A stretch of 5,158 nt of DNA from Elusimicrobia bacterium RIFCSPLOWO2_12_FULL_59_9 (GTDB lineage Bacteria > Elusimicrobiota > Elusimicrobia > O2-12-FULL-59-9): NCBI GenBank assembly GCA_001800185.1, contig MGUX01000041.1, forward strand, positions 1 to 5,158. Direction: 5' to 3'. This document shows, in pieces, positions 1 to 5,155 of this stretch. The first letter of the stretch is position 1; every line of letters begins with the position of its first letter. The translations under genes were made by a program, and so were the position numbers. The notes under the pieces are model-generated. The model did no database searches. It was not told where the DNA came from and worked only from the letters and a program-made list of their open reading frames with translations.

Positions 1-186
1 CACCGGCAAAAACTTTTCCTCGATGAGGGCGATCACCTTGCGGTCGCAATAGGTGGTCCTATCCATGAGTTGGCTCCATTGGCACCACCTCGCCGGAATA
101 TAGAGCAAAATCGGCCTATTTTGCTCCTCCGCCTTGGCAAACACGGAAGAACCCCAATGGAGCCATTGAATTTTACCGTTGGTCAT
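1..186 (-). CDS. Thioredoxin-fold DUF255 (YyaL/SPATA20 N-terminal type) protein, 5' part only
   Basis: This gene starts with ATG at 186-184, 3 nt after the nadA stop, and is open to the window edge, giving 62 residues of an unfinished protein. The pattern W8-x2-W11, F16-A-x-A, then RPILLYI (24-30), a cysteine segment WCQWSQLM (34-41) and an IEEKFLPV end at 55-62 follows the start of the DUF255 thioredoxin-like domain, whose usual form is W..W...F..A....KPI.L.I....CHWCH.M. The second cysteine of that motif is Ser38 here, so only Cys35 remains, plus Cys47 further on. Without a CxxC-type pair a normal dithiol redox role is doubtful; a monothiol or structural role is inferred. No signal peptide is visible, so it is probably cytoplasmic. 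It could be a full-length YyaL-like protein with a C-terminal (alpha/alpha)6-barrel or a short stand-alone domain; the window ends too soon to tell. Spacing suggests co-translation with nadA. The fold is fairly sure, the function unknown. Confidence 0.8.
   Translation of the reverse strand, partial: MTNGKIQWLHWGSSVFAKAEEQNRPILLYIPARWCQWSQLMDRTTYCDRKVIALIEEKFLPV
71..165. repeat. 12-bp perfect inverted repeat (arms 71-82 and 154-165)
   Basis: The plus strand carries TGGCTCCATTGG at 71-82 and its exact reverse complement CCAATGGAGCCA at 154-165. The right arm is itself part of a near-palindrome (155-168, CAATGG-AG-CCATTG). The arms lie inside the DUF255 coding start and encode parts of its WLHW and CQWSQ segments. 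They enclose a shorter hairpin, so the mRNA could fold into a nested structure. It may be a chance result of repeated Trp/Gln codons. Confidence 0.55.
103..126. repeat. Hairpin: 9-bp inverted repeat with 6-nt loop
   Basis: GAGCAAAAT (103-111) and ATTTTGCTC (118-126) are exact reverse complements around a 6-nt loop. The element sits within codons for residues 21-28 of the DUF255 protein and inside the larger 71-165 inverted repeat. In the transcript sense it has no following U tract, so it is not a standard terminator. A translational or RNA-stability role is possible but only inferred. Confidence 0.5.
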
Positions 187-189
187 CGT

Positions 190-1257
190 TCATCCATTAT
201 CGGTTAATTCAAACATTTTTTCAAGGGCGCGGCGCGCCCGGACGGCGACGGAATCCCCGACGCGCACGATCTGATCCGGCTGCGGATCGGCCAGGGCGTC
301 GTAGATGCGCCTGAGGTCGGTGGCTTTCATGTAGGGGCACAGGCGGCACATGGGAACAAATTGCTTGCGCGGAAAGCGGCTGCGCGCCAAGTCTCCGAAG
401 CCGCATTCGGTCACCAGCAGGTAGTGGGGGGCCTCCCGCTGCTCGATGAAACGCATCATGTCGCCCGTTCCCCCAATGAAGTCCACCCGCCGCGCGAACG
501 CGGGACTGCACTCGGAATGCGCCAATATTTTCGCTCCGGGATAGAGCCGCCGGTAATAATCGACGTCGGCCTCCTTAAATCCCTCATGCACGACGCACTT
601 GCCCTCCCAAAGAATCATCTCCACGCCGGCCTCTTTGCCGAGCTCTTGGGCAAGGTTTCTTCCCATCCATTCATCCGGAAGAAAAATGACCCGGGGGTGC
701 CGGGCAAACATTTTTTTTAAGATAGAAGCCGCGTTGGAACTGGTGACGATCACATCCGACTCGGCCTTCACCTCCGCGGCGGTGTTGATGTAGGCGACCA
801 CGGGCGCGCCTGGATGCTGCGCCTTGAGCCGGCGCACATCCTCCGCGCTGATGCTCTCCGCCAAAGAACAGCCGGCTTCGGGAGCGGGAAGATAGACGGC
901 TTTTCCGGGATTTAAAATCGCCGCGGTTTCGGCCATGAACCGGACGCCGCAAAAAACTATTTTTTCGGCCGGCGTGCCGGCGCAAAGAAGGCTCAAGCGG
1001 TAGGAATCTCCGGTGAAATCGGCAACGCCGCGGATAACTTCCAAGCGCTGGTAAACATGCGCCGCAATGACGGCGTTTTTTTCCTCCTTGAGCCGGCTGA
1101 TGCGCCAAGTGAGGGCGGCGATTTTCTCAAGCGCCGGTTCGTCGTAGCCGGGCCCCGCGACTCCGTTTTCACTCAGCCGGTCCACCTCCTCCCCGATTTC
1201 CGCCTGCGTCGGCTCCCTCACCCCATCCCTCCCGCCCTCCGCCGGTTCCGCCTTCAT
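190..1257 (-). CDS. nadA: Quinolinate synthase NadA
   Basis: NadA condenses iminoaspartate with dihydroxyacetone phosphate to quinolinate, the precursor of de novo NAD, using a [4Fe-4S] cluster held by three cysteines. Numbering from a GTG at 1263, the ligands are Cys105 (FCGVRFMAE), Cys252 (AHSEC) and Cys309 (CRLCPYM). Other family marks are AAHVYQ (67-72), DFTGDS (82-87), YINTAAEVKA (158-167), FLPDEWMGRN (194-203), WEGKCVVHEGF (219-229), DFIGGTG (261-267) and the TE pair at 285-286. The usual HYY and HPEC appear as HVY and HSEC, mild variants. I prefer the ATG at 1257: it overlaps the upstream PHP stop as ATGA, giving 355 residues; the GTG at 1263 would give 357. Either start leaves about 50 charged residues before the core, longer than usual. 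The enzyme is cytoplasmic and oxygen-sensitive, which fits the nearby SUF genes. No nadB or nadC is present. Identification is secure; the exact start is not. Confidence 0.96.
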   Translation of the reverse strand: MKAEPAEGGRDGVREPTQAEIGEEVDRLSENGVAGPGYDEPALEKIAALTWRISRLKEEKNAVIAAHVYQRLEVIRGVADFTGDSYRLSLLCAGTPAEKIVFCGVRFMAETAAILNPGKAVYLPAPEAGCSLAESISAEDVRRLKAQHPGAPVVAYINTAAEVKAESDVIVTSSNAASILKKMFARHPRVIFLPDEWMGRNLAQELGKEAGVEMILWEGKCVVHEGFKEADVDYYRRLYPGAKILAHSECSPAFARRVDFIGGTGDMMRFIEQREAPHYLLVTECGFGDLARSRFPRKQFVPMCRLCPYMKATDLRRIYDALADPQPDQIVRVGDSVAVRARRALEKMFELTDNG

Positions 1258-2084
1258 ACGCACAGGCTAAAAAAGCGCTCCGCCAGGATTTGAGCGTCCT
1301 CCGCCGGAAAATCGACGCCTCCGATATCGGCGCGCCCCGTGCCGGGTCCGTGGAAATCGGAGCCGCCCGTCATCAACAGGCCCAGCGCCTGCGCCTGCGC
1401 TTTGAGGTTGGCCGTAAGCACCCGCGTATGGGAGCGGTAAAAAACCTCGAGGCCCTCAAGACCCAGGGCTTTAAGTCCGTGGAGGTCCAAACCGCCGCGC
1501 ACGATGCCGGGATGCGCGAGGCAGGCCGCCCCTCCGGCTTCCACAATCGTCGTGATCGCCTCCGCGGGCGAGGGTCCAAAGGACGCCACATAGCCCGGTT
1601 TGCCCAGCGTCAAATAACGGTCGAAGGCCTCCTGGCGCTCGCCGACGTAGCCCTTTTTTTTTAAGGCGTCGGCCACGTGCGGGCGTCCCCAGCTTTCTTT
1701 GGAAACGCCTTCGATATCGGAGAGCCCCACCTCAAGCCCCACGTCCCTTAATTGCGATAAGATTTTCTCCACGCGCGCCGCGCGGCGCCGGCGATAATCC
1801 TTCAGTTTTTCCTGAAGGACCCCGCTGTCGGCGCGAATTCCGTAGCCCAGAATGTGTATCTGCTTATCTGAATTGGTGTTGATCTCCACGCCCGGCAGCA
1901 GCCGGATGCCGAGAGTGCGAGCCTGCCGGGCGCCGTCCGCCAGGCCGGAGGTGCTGTCGTGGTCCGTGATCGAAAGCAGCTCGACGCCGCAGCGGCGCGC
2001 GCGCTCGACCACCTCGGCCGGGCCCAAGGTCCCGTCGGAATAATTGGAATGGGTATGCAAATCAAAACTACGGGCGGTCCGCAT
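1254..2084 (-). CDS. PHP-domain phosphoesterase (TrpH/YciV-like, nucleoside 3',5'-bisphosphate phosphatase type)
   Basis: This 276-residue protein has the metal-binding motifs of the PHP superfamily: DLHTHSNYSDGT (His10, His12, Asp17), ITDHD (Asp41, His42, Asp43), PGVEIN (Glu67), GRPHVA (His136), AHPG (His191) and GSDFHG (Asp243, His245). Length and layout match the TrpH/YciV group, some members of which remove the 3' phosphate from pAp-like nucleotides or trim 5' RNA ends; the exact substrate here cannot be read from sequence. It is soluble, with no signal peptide. The ATG at 2084 sits right before the first motif and an in-frame stop lies a little upstream, so this start is well supported, although no good ribosome site lies next to it (a GGAGGG occurs 26 nt upstream at 2111-2116). 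The last codons overlap the nadA start as ATGA. A run of nine A on the coding strand (1654-1662) encodes part of LKKKG, and the frame is intact on both sides. Confidence 0.92.
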   Translation of the reverse strand: MRTARSFDLHTHSNYSDGTLGPAEVVERARRCGVELLSITDHDSTSGLADGARQARTLGIRLLPGVEINTNSDKQIHILGYGIRADSGVLQEKLKDYRRRRAARVEKILSQLRDVGLEVGLSDIEGVSKESWGRPHVADALKKKGYVGERQEAFDRYLTLGKPGYVASFGPSPAEAITTIVEAGGAACLAHPGIVRGGLDLHGLKALGLEGLEVFYRSHTRVLTANLKAQAQALGLLMTGGSDFHGPGTGRADIGGVDFPAEDAQILAERFFSLCV

Positions 2085-2086
2085 AG

Positions 2087-2131
2087 GGTTGCCTGAAAAC
2101 GCCGGGTTTACCCTCCGGTTAGCCTGAAAAC
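2087..2131. repeat. Two direct copies of GGTT(A)GCCTGAAAAC upstream of the PHP gene
   Basis: GGTTGCCTGAAAAC at 2087-2100 and GGTTAGCCTGAAAAC at 2117-2131 share the 10-mer GCCTGAAAAC, whose copies start 31 nt apart. Both lie just before the PHP start codon at 2084, on the side where a leader or operator would be. The second copy can also form a small hairpin (GGTT with AACC). They could be paired binding sites or a small duplication; two copies are too few to call a CRISPR array. I see no convincing -10/-35 promoter for the PHP gene in 2132-2200. Confidence 0.4.
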
Positions 2132-2183
2132 CGCAGTTGCAGTTTCCTCTCGTCGGAACACACGTACAATACTATGCCGCTGC

Positions 2184-2209
2184 GGTTGCGCCTGCGGCGC
2201 CGGACAACC
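2184..2209. repeat. GC-rich imperfect hairpin in the intergenic region
   Basis: GCGCC (2188-2192) and GGCGC (2196-2200) form a tight stem around TGC, enclosed by GGTTG (2184-2188) and CAACC (2205-2209), with a short unpaired stretch on one side. The two possible pairings compete for base 2188. It is the third inverted repeat in a row after the Rrf2 gene. No U tract follows on either strand. Confidence 0.35.
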
Positions 2210-2232
2210 CCGTCGCTGGTTTACAGCGACGG
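2210..2232. repeat. Hairpin: 9-bp perfect stem, 5-nt loop
   Basis: CCGTCGCTG (2210-2218) and CAGCGACGG (2224-2232) are exact reverse complements around GTTTA. It lies 34 nt beyond the Rrf2 stop codon in the direction of transcription. The stem is strong, but no run of T follows on the minus strand, so it is not a textbook Rho-independent terminator. It may stabilise the 3' end of the suf transcript or belong to a dispersed palindromic repeat. Confidence 0.55.
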
Positions 2233-2241
2233 CCCTGCGGG

Positions 2242-2264
2242 CGAATTCCCAACTGGGGAATTCG
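2242..2264. repeat. Hairpin: 9-bp perfect stem directly after the Rrf2 stop codon
   Basis: CGAATTCCC (2242-2250) and GGGAATTCG (2256-2264) are exact reverse complements around AACTG. The hairpin begins 2 nt after the TAA of the Rrf2 gene (2267-2269), the place expected for a transcript end or processing site of the suf operon. There is no U tract, so termination would need Rho or the next hairpin. The middle of the intergenic stretch (2133-2183) shows nothing else I can name. Confidence 0.55.
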
Positions 2265-2266
2265 GG

Positions 2267-2749
2267 TTAGTGGGCGTGGAACGCGGTAAAGGGGTTGAGA
2301 GCCGGGGCCGGCTTCGCGGGCGCGTCCGTGGAAACGCAGTGATTTAAAATCTGACTCAGAGTCACGCGGTCCAAAAAATCGCTCGTGACGCGGGACAAGC
2401 CGGTCCAGACGGGGCTTAAAAGGCACTCCGTTGACCCGTGGCCGCAGCTTTTTTCGCCCAAGGAGTACTTCCCGCACACTTCCTCAAACACGACCCCGTC
2501 CAAAGCCCGCAGGACTTCGCCGACGGTGATCTCCGAGGGCAGCTTGGCCAGCAGGTAGCCGCCCGTGGAGCCACGCACGCTTTTGACGATTCTCGCCCGC
2601 CTCAATTTGAGCAGGATTTGATCCACGAAGCCTCTGGGCACGTTTTCCCGCGCGGACAGATGCTCGGCGGTGAGCGGATTTCTGTCGAAGGATTTTCCCA
2701 GGCACACCAGAAGCCTCATCCCGTATTCCGTGGAGCTGGTTATCTTCAT
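2267..2749 (-). CDS. Rrf2-family transcriptional regulator with three candidate Fe-S cysteines (IscR/SUF-regulator type)
   Basis: This 160-residue protein starts MKITSSTEYGMRLL, the standard Rrf2 opening. A longer reading frame continues upstream to 2824, but those extra residues overlap the sufT frame and are unlike the family, so I use the ATG at 2749. The winged-helix DNA-binding domain covers about 10-70, with ENVPRGFVDQILLKL (35-49) as recognition region and VRGSTGGYLLAK (58-69) as the wing. Three cysteines follow, Cys92, Cys102 and Cys109, the last in CLLSPVW, a family signature. IscR uses Cys92, Cys98, Cys104 and His107 to hold [2Fe-2S], so a cluster is likely here but the spacing differs; His104 is a possible extra ligand. 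The tail (141-160) is rich in Ala and Pro. It lies 7 nt after sufT with no clear ribosome site, suggesting coupled translation. Its likely job is control of the suf operon in response to cluster status. The family is sure; the targets are inferred. Confidence 0.92.
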   Translation of the reverse strand: MKITSSTEYGMRLLVCLGKSFDRNPLTAEHLSARENVPRGFVDQILLKLRRARIVKSVRGSTGGYLLAKLPSEITVGEVLRALDGVVFEEVCGKYSLGEKSCGHGSTECLLSPVWTGLSRVTSDFLDRVTLSQILNHCVSTDAPAKPAPALNPFTAFHAH

Positions 2750-2756
2750 GATCGGG

Positions 2757-3071
2757 TTAGAATATGCCAAGCGCGTCCAACGTTTCCTCGGTCGCCATCG
2801 TCCTCGGGTCCCAGGTGGGATCAAAGGTCAAATTGACCTCGACGTCGCGGATGCCCGCCACCTTGGCCAATGCCCCGTGAATCTGCGCCAGCAGCATCGG
2901 GCCGTAAGGACAGGCGGGGGAGGTCAACGTCATGAGCACCTTGACCTTGTCGCCGTTTTTCCCGGGACAAATCTCCACTCCGTAGAGAAGCCCCAAATCC
3001 AGAACCTTCAGATGGATCTCGGGATCCTCGATAGGCATGAGCGCGTCCCGTATTTCCGTGAATCGAACCAT
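2757..3071 (-). CDS. sufT: DUF59/MIP18-family Fe-S maturation protein (SufT-like)
   Basis: This is a 104-residue single-domain protein of the MIP18/PaaD/SufT family. Visible marks are EDPEI (15-19), VLDLGLLYGV (23-32), the MTLTSPACP block (47-55) with the conserved Cys54, and FDPTWDPRTM (83-92) before a closing LGIF. Relatives act as accessory factors in iron-sulfur protein maturation, in the cytosol, and are often encoded at the end of SUF operons. The ATG at 3071 lies 6 nt after the sufU stop; AGGAG at 3084-3088 inside the end of sufU is a possible ribosome site, 12 nt from the start, with a nearer GGG in the gap. Position after sufU and before the Rrf2 regulator supports a SUF role. PaaD of phenylacetate degradation is a close relative, but nothing around here points to that pathway. 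The symbol is by family and context. Confidence 0.88.
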   Translation of the reverse strand: MVRFTEIRDALMPIEDPEIHLKVLDLGLLYGVEICPGKNGDKVKVLMTLTSPACPYGPMLLAQIHGALAKVAGIRDVEVNLTFDPTWDPRTMATEETLDALGIF

Positions 3072-3077
3072 TTTCCC

Positions 3078-3554
3078 TTACTTCTCCTGATACTGAACTT
3101 CTTTTTTGCCTTCCTTATGCGACCGGACCCCCAAAAGCAACGTGTTCCACGATAAAAGCGCGCATTTGATTCGGGCCGGGTATTTTTGAACCCCTTCCAG
3201 GGCCCTGGCCTCATCGAGGACGTCGGGCAAATCGTCAAAGGAGCTTTGCCCGAGCATGGCCCGTTTAAAGCCCTCCGCCAGCTTCGAGGCTTCCTCCAAG
3301 GTTTGTCCCTTGACGGCTTCCGACATCATGGCGGCCGAAGACTGGGAAATGACGCAGCCATGCCCGTCTATTTTGCAGTCCTCGACCACACCGCCTCTCA
3401 CAGAGACCGTCAAAACCACCTCGTCGCCGCAGAGCGGGTTGATCCCCTGGGACTCGATGTCCGGCGAAGCGACCCGGCCGCGGTGGCGGGTGCTGCGAAA
3501 ATAATCCAGCAAAACCTCGCGGTAGAGGTCTTGTAGTTCGGCGTCTCCTTCCAT
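3078..3554 (-). CDS. sufU: SufU-type Fe-S assembly scaffold / zinc-dependent sulfurtransferase
   Basis: This 158-residue protein belongs to the IscU/NifU N-terminal superfamily. The ligand sites are Cys42 and Asp44 in NPLCGD (39-44), Cys67 in GHGCVIS (64-70), and Cys131 in KYPARIKCALLSW (124-136). The long stretch of 63 residues between the second and third ligand, and a lysine rather than histidine before the last cysteine, are traits of SufU and not IscU. In Bacillus subtilis, SufU binds zinc through these residues and accepts persulfide sulfur from SufS, passing it to SufBCD. The neighbouring sufS, 26 nt upstream, fits that partnership. The start ATG at 3554 is preceded by a G-rich stretch (GGGGG at 3561-3565) 6 nt away; an AGGAG-like sequence just inside the gene seems unrelated because no later start suits it. 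An extra Cys60 is of unknown meaning. Cytoplasmic. Confidence is high. Confidence 0.95.
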   Translation of the reverse strand: MEGDAELQDLYREVLLDYFRSTRHRGRVASPDIESQGINPLCGDEVVLTVSVRGGVVEDCKIDGHGCVISQSSAAMMSEAVKGQTLEEASKLAEGFKRAMLGQSSFDDLPDVLDEARALEGVQKYPARIKCALLSWNTLLLGVRSHKEGKKEVQYQEK

Positions 3555-3580
3555 AAAATGCCCCCGGAAAGCGCCGCGGA

Positions 3581-4822
3581 CTACGGCACTTTCACCTTGA
3601 AAAATTCCTTCACTTTGCGTATGGCGCGAAGCATGACATCCACTTCATCGACCGTGTTGTAGAAATAAAAACTGGCGCGCACCGTTCCGCTGGTTTTAAA
3701 ACGCCGCATCAAAGGCTGGCAGCAATGGTGGCCGGCGCGCACCGCCACGCCTTCGGTGTCCAAAATCGTTCCGACGTCGTGCGCATGGACGCCCTCCAGA
3801 TTAAAAGACAGGATGCCCCCCCGCCGCTCCGGTTGGCTCGGGCCGTATATCCTCAACTCCTTTTCTTGCGACAAGGCGTCCATCGCGTAGCGCGTCAGGC
3901 CGCGCTCATGCCGGTCTATCGCCTCCCAGCCCAGCCGGGATAAATACTCCAGGGCGGCGCCGAAGGCGACGATGCCGCCGATATGCGGCGTTCCGGCCTC
4001 AAATTTATAGGGAATCTCGTTGTAAGTCGAATGCGATAAATGCACTTCGCGGATCATATCTCCGCCCCCCAAAAAAGGGTCCATGCTTTCCAAAAGTTTC
4101 TTTTTTCCGTAAAGGACTCCCAGGCCGGTCGGCCCCAGCATTTTGTGAGCCGAAAAGACCAGAAAATCACAGTCCCAAGCGGCCACATCCGTCCGCAAAT
4201 GCGGCGTCCACTGGGCCGCGTCGACCAACGTCAAGACGCCCTGCTCGCGAGCCAGACCGAGAAGCTCCGCGACGGGATTGATGGTGCCAAAGGCGTTGTT
4301 CATCGCCGTGAAGGCGAAAAGCTTCGTCCTCGGCGTCAAAAGAGTCTTGAGACCCTCAAGGTCCAGGCATCCATCCTCAAGAATCGGCGCGAATTTAAGC
4401 TGCGATCCTTTTTCCTGGGCCAATATCTGCCAAGGCACGATGTTGGAGTGGTGCTCCATGCCGGTCAAAAGAATCTCATCGCCGGCCTTCAGGAATTTGC
4501 GGCCCCAGGCATAGGCGACCAAATTTATCGCCTCGGTGGCGTTGCGGGTGAAGACAATCTGTTCCGGGCCGGAGGCATGGAGGAAGCGGGCCGTCTGGGC
4601 GCGGACCGCCTCGCATTGATCCGTGGCTTGCTGTGAAAGCGCGTGAATGCCCCGGTGCACATTGGCGTTGGTCTCCGCATAGTATCGCTGCAGCGCCTCA
4701 AGCACCGCTTTCGGTTTTTGGCTTGTGGACGCGTTGTCGAAATACACGAGATTTTTGCCGCGAATTTTGCGGCCGAGAATCGGGAAATCCTCTCGAATCT
4801 TGCTCACGTCGAATTTCAGCAT
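3581..4822 (-). CDS. sufS: SufS-type cysteine desulfurase
   Basis: This 413-residue enzyme is a group II class V aminotransferase-fold protein that takes sulfur from L-cysteine, leaving alanine and an enzyme persulfide. PLP-site features are MEHHSN (122-127, His124), VDAAQ (200-204, Asp201) and SAHKMLGPTGLG (224-235) with Lys227 as the Schiff-base lysine. The catalytic cysteine is Cys367 in RAGHHCCQPLM (362-372), on the short loop typical of SufS; the next residue is also cysteine, where family members usually have alanine. VRASFYFYNT (381-390) closes the active site. The HVSN segment commonly seen before LGT is AMNN here (173-176), a mild variant. Full length for the family. The ATG at 4822 lies 3 nt after the Rieske gene stop, with GAGG at 4831-4834 as ribosome site, 8 nt away. 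Its partner is the downstream SufU. Cytoplasmic. The identification is secure. Confidence 0.97.
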   Translation of the reverse strand: MLKFDVSKIREDFPILGRKIRGKNLVYFDNASTSQKPKAVLEALQRYYAETNANVHRGIHALSQQATDQCEAVRAQTARFLHASGPEQIVFTRNATEAINLVAYAWGRKFLKAGDEILLTGMEHHSNIVPWQILAQEKGSQLKFAPILEDGCLDLEGLKTLLTPRTKLFAFTAMNNAFGTINPVAELLGLAREQGVLTLVDAAQWTPHLRTDVAAWDCDFLVFSAHKMLGPTGLGVLYGKKKLLESMDPFLGGGDMIREVHLSHSTYNEIPYKFEAGTPHIGGIVAFGAALEYLSRLGWEAIDRHERGLTRYAMDALSQEKELRIYGPSQPERRGGILSFNLEGVHAHDVGTILDTEGVAVRAGHHCCQPLMRRFKTSGTVRASFYFYNTVDEVDVMLRAIRKVKEFFKVKVP

Positions 4823-4825
4823 GGC

Positions 4826-5155
4826 TCAAGCCTCGACCGCTTCATCCTCCAGTTCCACAAGCACGTCGCCGTCCTGGACCTTGGTTTTAAATACTTGGAT
4901 GGCGACCACCGCCGGCATCCGGGTAGCCGCGCCGGAGCGTATGTCAAAGCGGGCGCCGTGGCGGGGACATTCGATCTCTTGGCCGCAGAGCCGTCCCTCT
5001 CCCAGCGGCCCATCGTCATGGCTGCAAACGTCCTGGACGGCAAAAAACAGGCCCTCCGAATTGCACAGGGCGATTCGTCTTCCCGAGGCTTCAAATATTT
5101 TCACTTTTCCGGCTTCCACCTGCGCGGAGGAAGCCAATTTAATCCAGCGCGACAT
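4826..5155 (-). CDS. Rieske-type [2Fe-2S] ferredoxin (non-haem dioxygenase ferredoxin / NirD-like fold)
   Basis: This 109-residue soluble protein carries the Rieske motif CSH (Cys44, His46) and CPRH (Cys63, His66), with 16 residues between the pairs, so it should bind a [2Fe-2S] cluster by two cysteines and two histidines. There is no membrane anchor or signal peptide, which argues against a cytochrome bc-type subunit. Such small Rieske proteins are found inside SUF operons of several bacterial groups, often beside sufD or sufS; an electron-supply role in cluster assembly is suspected but not settled. The spacing of 3 nt to sufS supports co-transcription. The ATG at 5155 is only 3 bases from the window edge, so its ribosome site and the preceding gene (probably part of sufBCD) are not visible. 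A ferredoxin for an aromatic dioxygenase is the alternative, disfavoured by the context. Confidence 0.92.
   Translation of the reverse strand: MSRWIKLASSAQVEAGKVKIFEASGRRIALCNSEGLFFAVQDVCSHDDGPLGEGRLCGQEIECPRHGARFDIRSGAATRMPAVVAIQVFKTKVQDGDVLVELEDEAVEA

Noticed and set aside
671..1108. Minus-strand alternative frame within nadA
   Set aside because: It is an Arg-rich off-frame reading of nadA, which carries all the family motifs in the true frame.
2087..2131. CRISPR array
   Set aside because: Only two short copies of a 14-15-mer with a 16-nt spacer are present and no cas genes are nearby.
2132..2200. Sigma-70 promoter for the PHP-nadA genes (TAGTAT near 2170-2175)
   Set aside because: No -35 element sits at a proper distance; the match is too weak to annotate.
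2242..2264. Classical Rho-independent terminator
   Set aside because: The stem is good, but neither strand has a run of T after it, so I list it only as a hairpin.
2750..2824. N-terminal extension of the Rrf2 gene to 2824
   Set aside because: The extra 25 residues are Arg/Pro-rich, overlap the sufT coding frame and precede the standard MKITSSTEYG opening, so they are a frame artefact.
2670..3155. Plus-strand open frame of 161 codons
   Set aside because: It lies opposite sufU, sufT and the Rrf2 gene, has no family motifs and no ribosome site I can see; the high GC of the opposite genes explains it.
4040..4636. Plus-strand open frame of 198 codons opposite sufS
   Set aside because: The sufS reading is secure over the whole stretch and the antisense protein shows no recognisable domain.
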